Of a stretch of DNA of 64,000 bases, positions 21,085 through 32,975 are shown one piece after another. Made by a program: the position numbers and the translations under genes. A model generated the notes under the pieces. It was not told the origin of the DNA. It worked only from the letters and a program-made list of their open reading frames with translations, and searched no databases. How positions within the stretch are numbered: the stretch's first letter is position 1; each line of letters opens with the position of its first letter. This DNA is from Trichosphaerium sp. ATCC 40318 (lineage: Eukaryota; Discosea; Flabellinia; Trichosidae). The stretch covers positions 89,506 through 153,505 of the forward strand of contig JALMLS010000478.1 of assembly GCA_038496445.1 (NCBI GenBank), read 5' to 3'.

Positions 21085-21862
21085 ATCGTGTTGGTTGTTT
21101 AAAATTGTCCTTTAAGATCACACAGTTCACCAATCACTGTGGTCAATGAACCCGTTAAAAATATTTTTATTATCCACAAAATAACTAAAAAACTAAAAAG
21201 GGCAATTAGTATTGTGAATGGGGTTGCCGCAAGTGTCGGCCATACACCATTCTATGTAGTTTTAGGTGTTGCTGGAATACCAGACAATGAAAAGGCAGTA
21301 TAGACCAGCACTAGGGTAACAAGGCATTAAATTCGGCAGAATTTGAGGAGCGCTATTCTTGGAAGTTTGTATTTTTGTAAGTTATTTTGGCGACAAAATC
21401 ACGTTTGATAAATTATAATCACGTGGTACACATTTTTTGAATAGCGTGATAATTTACGACTAAAAGAGCTATTCTCTTAAGCACAGCGTAATGTCCGAAA
21501 ACGATTACATAACCTATGCCAATACGCTATGTATGTAGAGATAAAACTACCGGTATTTATTTAGAAGGAATCACAAACTGATACAAAATCTGCTCCAGAG
21601 ACCCACCGTAGAAATTATCTCTGTTGCTTTCCAAACGCCAAATATTTGCACTGGTTGCATGAAAGCAACTGAATGTTATTTTAGCCGGACCATTTCTTGT
21701 CAAAGTGTGCGCAGGTTGTATAAAACTGCAAGTAAAGCTAAAAATAAACTGTTTTTTTTGTTTACAGGCATTTTTATCCATACATAAACGCTGGAAGAGT
21801 TGGCTCTTCTGGTTTAGGATATATATAGCAGCACTTGGTTAAGCATTGCAAGCATCTGCATG

Positions 21863-22193
21863 GGTCCTGTAATTTTCAAAACAAATCGTTGCTCAATCGA
21901 GCTATGAATGTTCTAAGCGTGGCAAACTACACATTCCGACACTGTCATTTGATTGCTGGCTATTTTTCTTGGTTAAGTGCGCGGTATCTTGCGGTTGTTT
22001 TGTCAAACCTTAGATTTACGTTGTCATTGAATGGCAGCATTTTTGGAAATGGTAAAACAAACGTAAGTGAAAAAAAACCGGCTAGCAATCAAAATGACAG
22101 TGTCGGAATGTGTAGTTCGACACTGTCTAGGAGCGTAACTAGACCATTCATAGCTTAATTAAGCAATGATTTGTTTTGAAAAATACGGGGTCT
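21863..22193. repeat. Foldback element: about 100-115-bp imperfect inverted repeat arms
   Basis: The left arm (about 21,863-21,963) and right arm (about 22,078-22,193) are reverse complements over long blocks: AATTTTCAAAACAAATC, GAGCTATGAATG, CTACACATTCCGACACTGTC and GATTGCT. They are separated by about 115 bases. This could be a foldback transposon, a MITE or a source of hairpin RNA. The left arm also has a second partial copy of the TCCGACACTGTC motif in the right arm. Confidence 0.75.
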
Positions 22194-22871
22194 CTGACAT
22201 CATAACCCAATTAAATAAAAATCCTCATTTTCTGGTTATTGTTGTATGCGGTTTCAGAGATGTCATCTATTCCATTAGCATTAATATGTGATGATCATTT
22301 CGCTGTTTAAAAGGATTTATGAGGACCTTTGAATCTAATATTGATACATACAATATACCATTCTAATACGCTTGTATACCAGCGCTAGTTATCACATTGT
22401 TTGAATTCCAAAATAGTTTGAAAAATGAGTTTTTATAAAAAAGTTGTTTTGACTGTCAGTACTATTCCTCTGTGCAGCATAAACATATCGCAAAATGGTT
22501 TTGCGCATATGCAATTATATCATTACAGCTATATGTTCTAAGCATCAATTGAAGTGTAAGATGGTTCTGAGGTGAGTAAAAATGTCTCAAAGATTCTCGA
22601 AATCCACAATTATCAAACATCAAAAATTTGGTAATTCTGTAACTTCCTCAAAAGCGATGCTGCCCCGAAACTTAGATTAAATTCAACAATATCTAATTTT
22701 TCACAAACATACAAATGTCAATAGATATTTAGATATCTAAACATGGATGAGAGCAAAAATATAAGGTAACATTGAGCTTTCGTTAGTTGTCGTCATCGTT
22801 GTAACAAACAATGAGAACAGATCACACTTGATTGGGAAAACATTTTTTAGAAACTGTTTTAGGTCATCAAT

Positions 22872-22877
22872 CACGTG
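22872..22877 (+). promoter_or_regulatory. Conserved CACGTG box upstream of glycoprotein copy 3
   Basis: CACGTG with the shared GCGTTGAATTCAAAAACTAT flank, 69-74 nt before the ATG at 22946. Confidence 0.5.
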
Positions 22878-22945
22878 CGTTGAATTCAAAAACTATGAAT
22901 ATCATTACCGTTCTAGTTACGAAGCGTAACTATTTACTTTAGAAA

Positions 22946-25258
22946 ATGGATTTGGTCTATTTCTGCGTTGCGTTGTTCGTATTAGTCGCTATGACTCATG
23001 GTAGAACAGGTACGAGTAGTATTAAAACAAGCCTTTAGTAAAGGCCGTTCAAATAACAGAAATTGTGTTTTAGTCATAACTTCAAGTGAACATGTTTGTG
23101 GCAATGATATTGGTTGTTATCTGCGAGAAGAACCTACAGAGCTTATTCTCAATTCAACAAACTTGACTTTGGGTAACTTTAGTGGCGAAACCGAAGTTTC
23201 AAAAAGCGTTGACATTTATGGTAAGTTGGTGGTTCTCAGTAAAGTTGTAACTAAGCGCGTTTAGGATTGTATAATGTAAATGTCTCTTGCGAAGGAGAGC
23301 GGCTATCCCCACTTTACAACAATATCAGTATCTCGCTGTCAGGATTTACAATTCGAGATTGCCTAGTCAGACTTTACGATTATGCGAATGTTACCATGAC
23401 GTACTTGGAGCAAGGCAACCCTAAAAGCAATGTTAATATTCACTTTAGAAATATGACGTTTACTGGACATGATACAGGCTTAAGGGTTATAGACAGGTAC
23501 AACGCTATTGCTATAGATACAGTTGCTTACAACTGAACTATAGTGACGTGTCGCTTAAAAAAGTGACATTTAGAGATGTTTTTATATCATCATTTGCTGC
23601 TTGGAATGTTCTGAGCATTGATTTCACAGAGAGGGCTTATTTACAAGATTGTGTTTTTTCGCATATTGCTTACAATGAACCATATAGAGCAGGTACCACA
23701 GAAAAATTATATTAACTTTTTAGATAACACCACATAGCACTGATTCGTATTAAAACAGTGACAAGAGTACACAAGCAATTTATTTTGAATCTCATAACGT
23801 ATAATTAGGTTGTAATCAATTCTTGTTTCGTTGAGGACAATACTATTTTTGAGACTACATTTTTAAACATAGTACAAACAGATGAAGCAGAAATATCAAA
23901 CTCTAGTTTTGTGAGAAACAAAGCGAGCATACCATCTGACGGCACATGTAGGGGTACTATCTTACATGTAGTTATGAGTACTAACCATAATTTGGAATAG
24001 AGTATGTGGGTGTACACTCTAGTAGGTTGCTTATAGACTCTTGTGTGTTTGAGAATAATACTTGCATGTACGTTCTCTTGTTTGTTCTATTGTGAAGTAT
24101 CTTGCCATTTACAATACTCGTTTAGAAGAACAAATTCTTCAGCAATTCTAACTTCTCCTTCATTTCTCGGGTTGGAAAGCAATATTACAATAAGGTCAAG
24201 AATATTCTATTTACCGGTGAAGTGCTTATCTTTGTGTAGAAATACGAGATTTACTAATGACAGTGGTAATTATAAAGACAACTAAATAGTTTTAATCCAA
24301 GGTAGAACCAAACATAGTATTTTCCTGTGACTCAAATAATCTCAATTTCACGTGTGAAAAAAACAAATGCTACAGTACTACATTCTTTGGAGAGTGCAAT
24401 ACAACTGGTAACTATACCAATATTATATTCACACTCAACTTAACAGTATCTGACAATATTTAATAGTTACATGCAACAACGAACATTATTGTGGTAATAC
24501 CTTTTACGGTTCAAAAAAGCGTACTATCTAACATAGCAATCTAGTAACTCCCACAGTTGAGCCAACTGTGCCACCGACAACCACACCTACAACTGCAACC
24601 CTACCAAATGGAATCGTGTTATCTGGTCCTTTGATAATAGATGGAGATTTGATCCACTCAGGAACAGCTACAATTACCCCAGGAGGCTTTCTTGAAGTTG
24701 AAGGTAACACGTGATTCAGTTTTTGATATTTATGTTATTGAATCCTTGATCTCATCAAGTGTAGGATCTATTGTGATACCACCAAACGCGACATTCATCA
24801 TTGATTTCAGTGGTTACACTGTTGCAATAATTGATGACACGAGAATTGAAGTAATGAGAAGTAATCACGGTTCAATAAGCGGTAGTGTTGCACTTGTTCA
24901 ACCAGAAAAGCCATGTTTAAGTGCAATGCTTGACAGGAGTCTTTCATCGTATGTCTATGTCTACTTTTGAGTCATCTAAATGACCCTGATTTTGATTTAA
25001 GGATATTTGTAATTGCATCAAGACCTGACACTTGTGGCAACAAAACTGAAACAATGAACCTTACTATGGCGCTAGGTATTACTTTTGGTGTTCTTGTATT
25101 GGTATGTTGCTATCTTATTTTTAGCGTGTTCACAACTTTTGACTTGGTGATAGGTGCTCATTGGTATTATTGTTATTTTCTTTGTTCCAAAGTTGAGACA
25201 TGCAATTTTGCCGTTCTCACTACGTAAAGCACATAAAATTTCTTCTACTGCAAGTTAA
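22946..25258 (+). CDS. Beta-helix surface glycoprotein, copy 3 (intact, 15 exons)
   Basis: Fifteen exons (22946-23009, 23074-23220, 23265-23496, 23544-23692, 23738-23766, 23809-23953, 24001-24067, 24126-24194, 24240-24265, 24306-24407, 24467-24493, 24545-24703, 24765-24948, 25002-25101, 25154-25258) sum to 1605 nt, exactly 535 codons with the stop. Layout: signal peptide (MDLVYFCVALFVLVAM), sequon-rich beta-helix strands, a cysteine-bearing insert (VFSCDSNNLNFTC, CYSTTFFGEC, TCNNEHYC), a Thr/Pro stalk (PTVEPTVPPTTTP), strands (GSIVIPPNATFIIDFSGY), a TM helix (ALGITFGVLVLVLIGIIVIFF) and a basic tail. Introns are 41-64 nt, some with TACTAAC-like branch points. It is the most complete family member and the best reference for the others. 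Confidence 0.85.
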
Positions 25259-25774
25259 TTGTAATAAACAACAAAATGATTTAAGGCTCTTTGTTCATTC
25301 TACATTGCCATTTAATTGCTTGTTTTGTGTCACATCCCTAGTACCATTGGCTCCTACAACAACACCTGATTTGAGGGGACCCTATCTCTTGGCTTGTTTT
25401 AAGGACTGGTTTGTATAGCCATTATCTCTTGGACCTTACAACTAACTGTAACATTGCAAAGATTTTGTGACTTGGCTAAGAGCCAAAAAAATAATACTTG
25501 TTTGCCATGCAATCGTTTCCAAAAATTACCGGTTGCTTCAAAAAGCCTATTACTACATTTGGCTTTAAAGTTTAAAATCTCACGTTCTAGTTTCGTAGCC
25601 TTATCCTTGCTATCGGTCATATTAAGGATAAACATTGTGCTCATTGTCAGAGTTAGATTAAGACTGACACTTCAAGCAAGGACATTCAGAGAAAGGATTT
25701 TAACCAAACAAAAGCCGTTTATCCAAAACAGACTCAAATCAAAGGAATTTACGACTATTACTAATTGGAGCATT

Positions 25775-26469
25775 ATGTCACTTGATCACGACAGTCTGAT
25801 ATTAGTTTTCAGTTATTTGGAACCAAAATACCTTAAAATCGCTTCAATTGTCAATAAACATTGGAATACAGTGGCTACAAGCAATGATATGCGTAAAGTA
25901 TTAAAATTATGGCCTATTATGCTAAACAAGAGGATAAAGAGTTGGTTTCGCGCTTACGTGCACTATGCTTCTATGTTCTGCCATAAAAATAGCTTTGATG
26001 ATATTCACTTCCGAACGACAAGAGACATTGTATTAAAAGATGGAATATCGTCAATTAAACCAACTGAAACTTTCCACATAACTCTTCAACTTGACGGAAC
26101 CTTTGAGTATGAAACATACACGGAAATAAACTGCCGTCGTTCTACAACCACAAGAGGTACGAACAATATCACGTGTTTGTCAATAACATAAATCTGATCA
26201 ACAAAAACACAATAGGAACGTGGAGATTGTCAAAAAAAAAGAAGAAATGGGTTGTACGAACACATGAAAATCAAACAAGACAGGACGAGGTGTGGTTCAA
26301 CGACAGAGTTTCCAGGCAAACCAAGACGAAAAAAGATCCTTTTAGTAAATGTGATAAGCACGTGATATATACAGCTGTAATAGATACCGACGGAACTGTT
26401 AAAGGGTTGATAGTACCTTTAAAAAAGAAAGATAAAAACAAAGTTGTAATGAATGCAAGTCACTTCTGA
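25775..26469 (+). CDS. F-box protein
   Basis: Two exons, 25775-26156 and 26216-26469, give about 211 residues. The N-terminus is an F-box (SLDHDSLILVFSYLEPKYL, then IVNKHWNTVA), which would bind Skp1 in an SCF ubiquitin ligase. The rest is basic, with a Lys run (KKKKKWVV) and strand-like segments near the end (HVIYTAVIDTDGTVKGLIV); I recognise no substrate-binding domain. The intron starts GTACGA. An open frame extends upstream of the ATG to 25,454, so the start could lie earlier. Decayed copies of the 5' part follow glycoprotein copies 1 and 2. Confidence 0.7.
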
Positions 26470-26529
26470 CAAGTTTAATAAAACATTCGGCCATTGAAAC
26501 ACCTTGGTTAAGCTAATTGGTTTGAGTAA

Positions 26530-27024
26530 GGAAATTTTACCAACGTTTCTTGAACCCATCAAACCAACCTCGCATACTAGATTGGGGTCAACAAAACGTA
26601 CTGTACCTCATAGTTCTCCAAGTGATAAAGGCATATGCTCCACCCAAGAGGGTTATTTTGATTTGTGCTTGTACCATTGTTGCTGTTGATGTTCGTTATA
26701 ATTAGATATGTGGCTGTCAGAAAACTCAACATCCTAAAACAGGAGATACCAAAAGCTACACTGCTACAACAATTACGATATCATTGAAACTACTCTCGTT
26801 TACAATGACATCTTGACAGACAACTTTGGTCGGGTCAACGAAATACTGAAACACATACTATGGTCAAGGGATGTACTTCACTGTACGTTACTATCCTTTT
26901 TTGCTGTAGGTTAATCTTCATTGCCGCCAATAGAGAAGAAGTTCATGATATGATAAATGGAAGAAACGCAAAAACAGAAAAACTTCAACTATTTCTTCTT
27001 CTCAATTCCGATTCATACTCCTGA
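26530..27024 (+). pseudogene. Probable decayed multi-pass membrane protein gene
   Basis: Coding-like segments occur in three frames in order: KFYQRFLNPSNQPRILDWG and NVLYLIVLQVIKAYAPPKRV, then a TM-like stretch VLVPLLLLMFVIIRYVAV with a basic tail (RKLNILKQEI), then DIIETTLVYNDILTDNFG and EILKHILWSRDV, a GTACGT intron, and a last exon FIAANREEVHDMINGRN to a TGA at 27022-27024. The frame changes twice without plausible splice sites. The order suggests one membrane protein with a cytoplasmic domain. Similarity to protist tmcB-type proteins is a guess. The rest of 26,470-27,423 shows no gene. Confidence 0.35.
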
Positions 27025-27423
27025 AATGAATCTCGTTCATCCACCTATTCCATGCACTAAAAACTGTTGAATGAAATAAACAAGCAATATATCGTGATCA
27101 TTAACTTGGCTTAGAGGTGTAAGGAACCTGTAAAGATCTCAGGTAGATGTTCACACGTACTCTCCAGTTTGCGTTTACGTGTTACTTCACAATCCATAGA
27201 ATGTCAAACTATCACCTGCTATTCCTTTGATTTTATGGAGCTCTATACTTAGATAACAAGTACCTAGTTGTAGCACCAACCTAGAGGTATTGAAATGGGA
27301 TCCTTATTGTTTATCAACAAGGTGACAAGTGAACTATTTATTTATTGCATTTGTCTGCTCATGAACACTGTCGAATGCCCTTTTGTTTCTTTTTGTTTAA
27401 TAGTACCATTTGAAAGGTAGTTC

Positions 27424-28458
27424 TTATGCTTCATCGAGTATACCTTTGTTATAATAACATTGCATTATCAGGACACCTTCTTTGTTCCACTCATTGTACT
27501 CTCCGTCAAGTTCACCATTTCTATAGTAGCTCTCAACAGTTTACCATTCTCATGCCATTCCTTATGATTTCCTTCAAGTACTTCTTTAACAAAAAAACAC
27601 CTTTTTAGCAAGGTACCATCTCCATAGTATTCCTTGTATTCTCCTTCGAGATAACCCTTGATTTTAAAACAAGCTTGAATAAGTTCCCATTTTTGTAAAA
27701 CTCTTTGTATACTCCTTGTTGTCTACCATTGACAACGTAGAACTGCCTAACCAATACACCATTTGTGGACCACTCCTTGACCTTACTGTCACGTGTACCT
27801 ATGATCCTTTTACGTTGTAGACGCAAGGTGCCATTATGGTCATATCTCCTGGATGTGCCTTCAACTGCATCATTGACATAGCGATGCTTCAAAAACAAGC
27901 CACCTTCTTCATTCCACTCAGTGCACTTTCCTTCAAGTTTATCATCGACATAGTGACACCGCTTACGTAATGTTCCACGTGCATCCCATGTCTTATACTT
28001 TCCTTCAAGTTTATCGTTGACATAGTGACAATGTTTACGTAATCTGCCATGTATGTCCCACATCTTGTACGCTCCTTCGAGGTTATCGTTGACGTAATGG
28101 CAATGTTTACGTAATCTGCCATGTATGTCCCACATCTTGTACTCTCCATCAAGGTTACCGTTGGTAAAGTAACACTGTCTTGCTAGCTTATAGCTATTTT
28201 TGGTACTGTGCTGGTGTATTTTTAGCCACTTGCCATGCTTCTTCAAGTCTCTATCAAATCTAGAGGTTGTAGCTGTTTGTTTTGATAAGAGTGGCCATTT
28301 AAGGTATATATCAATATCTATTTCGATTATTACGAGCTGTAGCTCTATTGGAAGTTGTAGTAGATGACAATAATCCGACTTTGAAGCTCCCGCCTATGGT
28401 TTTTGTTTAGAATGGCGTACATCTTGCTTTTACAACACGATAGTACCTCTTCTGTCAT
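27424..28458 (-). pseudogene. F-box protein with MORN-type repeats, frame interrupted twice
   Basis: A 12-nt first exon (MTEE, 28458-28447) and a 53-nt intron (donor GTACTA, branch TTCTAAAC) join in phase to an exon from 28393. It starts with an F-box (LLQLPIELQLVIIEIDIDI, then LKWPLLSKQ) followed by about ten repeats of some 23 residues, such as GRLRKHCHYVNDNLEGAYK. Near 27,674 the frame moves by one, and the repeats continue as KIKGYLEGEYKEYYGDGTL. Near 27,530 it moves again, continuing as YYRNGELDGEYNEWNKEG to a TAA at 27424-27426. The repeats lie head to tail across both shifts, so this was one gene of about 325 residues. The F-box plus MORN-like repeat arrangement is also known from giant viruses of amoebae. 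Confidence 0.75.
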
Positions 28459-28561
28459 TTTTAGTAAAACGATTACTTACAATGAGGTGTTGGAGTTTGA
28501 GTGGTGTTGGTATCGCTTAAAGTGAGCGTAAAAGCACTTAACCAATATATGCAAGGCAAAT

Positions 28562-29553
28562 TTGAGAGCACTTTTTTTTTTGATTTATCTTACCTTTTTC
28601 TGTGGGTCGTCACCGTTATTCATGGGGATCATGCTATTCGGTAGCAGCGTTCTCATTGGTAGTGTTTTTCCACTTCTTCCTAATGTAGTGACCACTGTAG
28701 GTTGCTACATAGAGCGTGGATGCTTGATCTTGGTTTTATTGTTTGGGTATGCACTTTCAATTTATTCCATTTTTGTTCTTATAACACCAATTCTTCTTTA
28801 CAGGCCATTATTTGCAAAGAAGCTTCGTATAGAGGCTTGTACTCTAACAAAACACCAGAAGACTTCAAAATTTCTGATAAAACAGTTTCTTGGGTTCTAT
28901 CACTTGTTGGTGCTCATACTATTTTATTGATTGTTGCTGTATACAAGTAACTCAATCACTATCTCACTAATTTCATTCCTACTAGTCCGTTGTTGGTCTC
29001 CCAAAGAGAGGAACAGTCGTACTGGATACTATTCGTCAATAACAATTACTATAGCTGCGAGATGAAGCCAGGCTTCAATGTTATTGTATACATCATTTCT
29101 GCTTGTAACGTAAGTCTTAGTTGATTCATGTTGACTCTTAACTCATAGAATTAGGGTGCATTATTATTGGTTACAAGTGTTGTAGCTTTCAGAGTTAGAT
29201 TGATACCTATCAAGCAGTTTAATGAGTCCAAACTCATTTTCTTTTCTGTTTACAATGTAGCCTTTTTCTCCGTGCTTTGTTTTGCTCTTGCTCTTGCACA
29301 GATTGAAAGATTTACTCAGTTCCTTCTATCCTTATTTATCATATCAGGATCTAGTACGTCCATTGATGAAATACAGTTTTACATAGCGCTAACGTTGTTT
29401 TTAGCCATCACAGTCAATTCAATTTTCTTGCACAAGACACGCTTTTCAACATTCTTGTCAAGTGTTAACTCATCCAGGTCATCTTCAAGCACTTCTAAGT
29501 TTAAAACCTGCGTTCTCAAACTGCCATACCTTCATAAAATTAATCGTATCTAG
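28562..29553 (+). pseudogene. Family C (GABA-B/Grl-like) G-protein-coupled receptor, 5'-truncated relic
   Basis: Exons to 28746, 28804-28946, 28986-29109 and 29155-29553 encode several TM helices. Family C hallmarks are SSPLFMGIMLFGSS (TM2), LFGPLFAKKLRI after TM3, KTPEDFKISDKTVSWVL (loop 2 to TM4) and FNESKLIFFSVYNVAFFSVL (loop 3 to TM6). Such receptors couple to G proteins and in dictyostelids bind GABA or glutamate. There is no ectodomain or TM1 upstream, so the 5' part is missing. The frame also slips near 28,833-28,846; one extra G would repair it. The C-tail is Ser-rich (SSVNSSRSSSSTS). Confidence 0.65.
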
Positions 29554-29878
29554 AAATACCTCTGTCACCGATAGCGAATATAACGTGTAAGCTCATCACA
29601 TGTAAAACAAAACTGTAAAAAAAAAGCTCTATGTCTCGATGCAATTGGTGGTATTGTTAGACAGTGTCAGAAAGATTTAGTCTCATTTATCTAGACACTT
29701 GTGCACGTGGTTTGGTACACTCAAATTTCCCTATTCCTGTTACACCACAACTCCGCGGAGTAGATAGTAGAGCGATAAAGAGTAGTAGACGTTGTCAAAA
29801 CGTTACTGCTGACTTAAATTAGAGAAAGTTAAGTTTTCGGAACTGTTCGCTCAAAAAACTTTTCGGTAAAGCATCAAC
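29554..29878. other. Intergenic region
   Basis: No coding signal. It contains one CACGTG at about 29,704 and probably the promoter and 5' UTR of the gene starting at 29879. Confidence 0.5.
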
Positions 29879-32600
29879 ATGGCGGAGACTTCAAAAAAGT
29901 GGGGATTTAGCAACGACCCATTACTATGGGCTCGATACGAGGTACAATATTGAAATACATGAGTAACGCTTCGCGAAACGATCACGTCTGACTGATTGAT
30001 ACTAGGTAGCTACAAGAGACGCTCAAGTACGGTCTTAATAACAAAAATCCTGTTGTTTTGCAGACTTTTTCCTTAAAGTCCGTTTAAAATAGGTTCCTGA
30101 GGAAGACGAGATCACCAAGACGTTGAAGCCTATTACTAGGGTAAGAATAATACCATTGATGACGTGTGAATCGAGCGATCGTTTAAATTTGTTTTAGGAG
30201 AACAAAGACTTGGTGTGGAAGGTTATTAATGGCGTAGATCATGTATTAGTAACGGTTTACACTAACTTTTGGGGATACGACGGAAAGGACCACAATGAGG
30301 TTTGTTTTTTTGGTTTTTTTGAGAAAGTTATAGTTTTGCGATTTCCCGTCTCTAATGTGTATTAGAAAATGAGCTTGCCTGTTGTACTATGGTGTACACC
30401 ATATCCTTACCTCCATAGGGACTATATTCTTAAAAAGAGGTACTTTAAAGCTCTGAAAACATCTGTCAACTTTTTTTCTTTTCGATCTCGACCAAAAAAA
30501 AGTACTGGCACGTTTCTGTTTTTCTGTTTATTTTCTGTTTACATAAATCTCCAAAACTTGTTTTCTATCACTCATAGATTAAACCAAGATGAAAAAAAAC
30601 AAAAAAAGAGAGATCTACATCAATCAGTTTTGTTATTCTTGTATTTTTGTTAAAACACACTGCTAGCGATCCACCGAACCCTCAGGCTAAGACTGATGAA
30701 GAAAAAATGCATTTACGTATTATTCAAGGACTAGGACTGGTAAGAAACAATACTGAGCCACGTTTTTCTTTGAACACGTGGTTGCCAAAGTCAATATTTG
30801 AAATTCAAGCGCTATTCTTGCTAAGCGCTGTTCTTTCTTTTAGCCACCTGATAGTTACAACCCTTATTTTGTTGAATTGTGGGTAAACCCTGCTGATATG
30901 TTACGCCCTTCTGTGGATAATGAGATTACTGGTAAGTTATAAATAGAGTCTTTTCGAGAGATACTAATAACGTGGTTATAGATACTTCTGCTGGTGTTGC
31001 TGACATTAACAAAGAATCCGCTGAGGTAAAGTCTCATAGTTCTGGATTTCAAAAATGGTATACCAACATGAAGAGCACCGCATACGATAGACAAGATGTC
31101 GATTGGCCTTGGACCAGATTGGGTACGCGTCCTTCTTATGTTAGAATATAATTAGTCAGAAAAGTTTGATGTTTTGTATTTATTGGGTTTTTTAAAGGCT
31201 ATACTTTCGACTGGCATCGTAAAAACCCAAGTGTTGATGCTGATATCGCTAAATTGTACGTTAATTTTAAAAAGAAGTTGGAGGGTATAGACGAACGAAT
31301 TTATCAACCCTTTTTCTTAGTGTTTTTCTTTTTTTTTTGGCAAATTATTGTTTTCTAGTATTATCACGTGGTAGTCTAATTTTTTAAACAATAGTTTGGG
31401 TAAATCAGGAGTATCTCTGGATGAAAGCGAAAAAGCAGTCCGTGAATGGATCATAGACGTTGTAGGTAGATTAACTAAATTCGAAACAGAAATCGATACT
31501 TTCAAAGGAGATGCTAAAAAAGTTGGTAAGAAATTTATTCACTATTGATTTTTGGAGTAACACGTGATAATATCTTTGAATTAATTCATTCATCTAGAGT
31601 CTATGGTCGAAAATGAGCTTAAAAAGCTATCCACTGGCGAAGATCTCACAAAGCAACTTGCTGATGGTGTCATCTTACTTTGGGCTTTGCGTTTCGCTTT
31701 TCCTTTGAAAGAGCCTGAAGGTTTTGACTCTGGTATCGAGCGTGATATGTCCCTATCAGGCCCAAAAGCTCTTAAAGAGTTCTTTGACTATTGCAAGAGC
31801 AAGGCCATCCCTGAAGCGTACCTTTGTGATCCTAGTAACCTCGAAAAGGATAAACTCATCGCAACTCTTCTTTTTATCATTGACTTGACAGAAATGCAAG
31901 AAATTGGATTAAGCGAGTACATCATTACCGGTGCTGCAAGGAAGACTGAGGAGACCTTATCTCCTATCGTGTACGTTTATAATTGCACTCTCAGATACGA
32001 TCAAGTACAAGCATACGGTGACAGAAGTAAGACTTTTTTTGAAAAATTTTTTTTGCTCTTTCAAGAAAAAATGTGTTTGTTAAGTCTGTGATCCTGACTT
32101 CTTTACTAGTGCGATTCGAGGCCAAATCTTACACTGAGAAACCTGTTATCAAAGCTGGACAAGACTTCTATTTTACATACGACAGGTAACTGTTTCTCTG
32201 AAAGGAGAGCCCTTAAGTTTTGGGTTCATTTGCTAATTTTTTGTAAACAGGGAAAATCGTCTTCCTCAGTTTGAAGAGAAAGGAGAATTCAATACTGCTA
32301 AAATAACGACACACGTGATTTTCCATGTTAATGGAAAGCCAACTGAGCCTTCTCAAGTTGTTATTTTGGATCACAATGAAGCAAACGACCTACCACCAGA
32401 ACTGAGATCAAAACCTATTGCTGTGCCTTCTGGTTGTACACAAATAGAGGCAAGCCGAGTTAACACATTTGTTTTGACTTCTTTTTTTGTGCGGCCCTAT
32501 TAACTGTTCCTCGTAGATGTGGTTTGAAAACAAGCTACCATCAGGTGCTACGCATGTTGATGATAACAAAGGAGCACACTATAAATTCTCGGTTGCTTGA
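29879..32600 (+). CDS. Large cytosolic protein, possibly DUF6209-like at its C-terminus
   Basis: Starts MAETSKKWGFSNDPLLWARY. Early exons are 29879-29941, 30093-30140, 30198-30299 and one starting at about 30,365; at least seven more follow to a TGA at 32598-32600. The product has no signal peptide or TM helix. Segments include KDLVWKVINGVDHVLVTVYT, VELWVNPADMLRPS, DVDWPWTRLGYTFDWH, a long helical middle (AVREWIIDVVGRLTKFETE, LTKQLADGVILLWALRFAF) and a strand-rich end (ITTHVIFHVNGKP, MWFENKLPSGATH, GAHYKFSVA). The ending resembles DUF6209 or carbohydrate-binding beta-sandwich proteins, but this is from memory and unsure. The middle exon joins were not fully worked out. Confidence 0.6.
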
Positions 32601-32975
32601 ACAAACGATTTTGTGGCAGTTAGTTGGTGAGAAGCTAATTTAACTATCATGTGACGAAATAAACTACATGTTTACAAAGAAACGTTTTGTCTTTGTTTTT
32701 TTTTTCTTGGACCTGTAGTCTCGGTACATACAAAGACACCAAGTTTTTGTACCAGCTTCATGGCTTACATGTATGTTGATCTTGAACCGAAAGATGCCTT
32801 CCGAAAGCAATTCTAAGTAGGGACTGGGAAAGTAGTTGATCTAACCATTTCATCTAATAGCCTAATACGAGCTAAAAATAGCAACCAGAGGTGTAAAACG
32901 CAGTGTTAATAACTACCTCTCTAACAACCTAAGTGAGAATAAAGTAGGGTATCTACTGTTTATTGAAAAGTACAA
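32601..32975. other. Spacer between convergent genes
   Basis: No coding signal. It is the shared 3' flank of the gene ending at 32600 and the glycoprotein copy 4 ending at 32976, with T-rich tracts near 32,695. Confidence 0.5.

Larger units (their letters stand above)
21085..22945. other. Intergenic region between carboxypeptidase and glycoprotein copy 3
   Basis: The region holds a short open fragment at about 21,209-21,303 (VNGVAASVGHTPFYVVLGVA), which may be an exon relic, the foldback element described separately, and from about 22,310 the conserved upstream blocks of copy 3. No complete gene is seen. ORFs at 21,557-21,781 and 21,835-22,158 look like chance frames, the latter formed by the foldback. 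Confidence 0.5.

Noticed and set aside
21835-22158. Plus ORF of 107 codons at 21.8-22.2 kb
   Set aside because: It spans the foldback repeat and has no splice signals or recognisable protein features.
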